A DNA stretch of 7,624 nucleotides. It comes from Acidobacteriota bacterium. GTDB lineage: Bacteria; Acidobacteriota; Blastocatellia; Pyrinomonadales; Pyrinomonadaceae. Each line of letters starts with the position of its first letter. Position 1 is the first letter of the stretch. The translations under genes and the position numbers were made by a program. Positions 7,185 to 7,624 of the stretch are shown one piece after another. The notes under the pieces were generated by a model. The model was not told the DNA's origin and made no database searches. It saw only the letters and a program-made list of their open reading frames with translations. Location: the NCBI GenBank assembly GCA_003222835.1, contig QHXE01000226.1:546-8169 (forward strand), written 5' to 3'.

Positions 7185-7604
7185 ATGCAGAAATATCACG
7201 GCGAATGTCATTGTGGCGCTCTCGGAATCATCTATCGCACCGATATCGATCCGATGTACTGGCGCCTGCGGCACGACGGCTGTTCGTTTTGTCGGCGCCA
7301 TGGCGTGGTGGGCACATCGGACCCGGCGGGCAAACTTTCCGTCAACATCGAGGATCCCTCCAAGGTTCGGTACTATCGGTTCGCACATCGGACCGCGGAT
7401 TTCTTGATTTGTGGTGAATGCGGCGTGTTCGTCGCGGCTATCACCGACACGGCCCAAGGAAAGCGCGCAGTCATCAATGCACGCGTACTTGATGGCGTCT
7501 CGTTGGATTGGGCCTCAGTGGCCGATGTGCACTTTGATGACGAAAGCCCGCCACAGCGGGCTGATCGTCGGTCGCTGCATTGGACGCCCGTGGTGGTGAC
7601 GTGA
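7185..7604 (+). CDS. GFA/CENP-V-type zinc-binding protein
   Basis: 139 residues from ATG 7185, chosen because GAGG lies about 9 nt upstream and the domain begins at once. An in-frame ATG at 7149 would add 12 unconserved residues. The family is typified by glutathione-dependent formaldehyde-activating enzyme (Gfa), and most members have unknown substrates. Zinc-site cysteines visible: YHGECHCGAL (C8, C10), GCSFCRRHGV (C33, C36) and LICGECGVF (C76, C79), with SDPAGKL and the late NARVLDGV typical of the domain. Gfa also has a Cys two residues before C33; here that position is Asp31, so the second zinc site is incomplete. It is transcribed in the same direction as the Rid and PLP genes, about 100 bp downstream, so membership in the same operon is possible. 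A broad thiol/aldehyde-handling role is inference. Confidence 0.87.
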   Translation: MQKYHGECHCGALGIIYRTDIDPMYWRLRHDGCSFCRRHGVVGTSDPAGKLSVNIEDPSKVRYYRFAHRTADFLICGECGVFVAAITDTAQGKRAVINARVLDGVSLDWASVADVHFDDESPPQRADRRSLHWTPVVVT

Positions 7605-7624
7605 GCGGGCGGCATCTGGGATAG

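Overview
This is a GC-rich bacterial window, most likely from a proteobacterium. The evidence is strong Shine-Dalgarno sites, heat-shock promoters of the RpoH (sigma-32) type, and a phage-type integrase remnant beside a tRNA fragment. I cannot place it more precisely from the sequence alone.

Region 1 (1-3105) is a compact protein-quality-control island. On the minus strand lie groES (1643-1954) and groEL (1-1629, running to the window edge) as a classic groESL operon. Transcribed away from it on the plus strand is a two-gene small-heat-shock-protein operon (2209-2658 and 2674-3105). The roughly 250-bp divergent spacer carries one RpoH-like promoter in each direction. Holdases (Hsp20) and the folding chaperonin (GroEL/ES) are therefore probably co-induced by heat or protein-misfolding stress. 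The GroEL has a charged/proline-rich C-terminus in place of the usual Gly-Gly-Met tail.

Region 2 (3106-4353) is a decayed junction without an intact gene. It begins with a perfect 14-bp hairpin after the hsp20 operon. Next come two short, convergent, coding-looking C-terminal scraps, then a frameshifted and truncated phage-type tyrosine recombinase. A 3' fragment of a tRNA on the minus strand follows (T arm, acceptor 3' strand and CCA only), then an AT-rich promoter-like stretch. It looks like the scar of one or more tRNA-targeted integrations.

Region 3 (4354-7604) is a plus-strand metabolic cluster. It encodes an exported creatininase-superfamily hydrolase with altered metal-ligand positions, a fold-type I PLP enzyme (aminotransferase class V), a Rid (YjgF/UK114) family protein whose reading frame overlaps the PLP gene by 17 bp but carries a one-base frameshift, and a GFA/CENP-V-type zinc protein. 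The PLP enzyme-Rid pairing is biochemically sensible, since Rid proteins hydrolyse the enamine/imine products of PLP enzymes. The substrate cannot be told from the sequence. No CRISPR array, insertion sequence or intact RNA gene was found.
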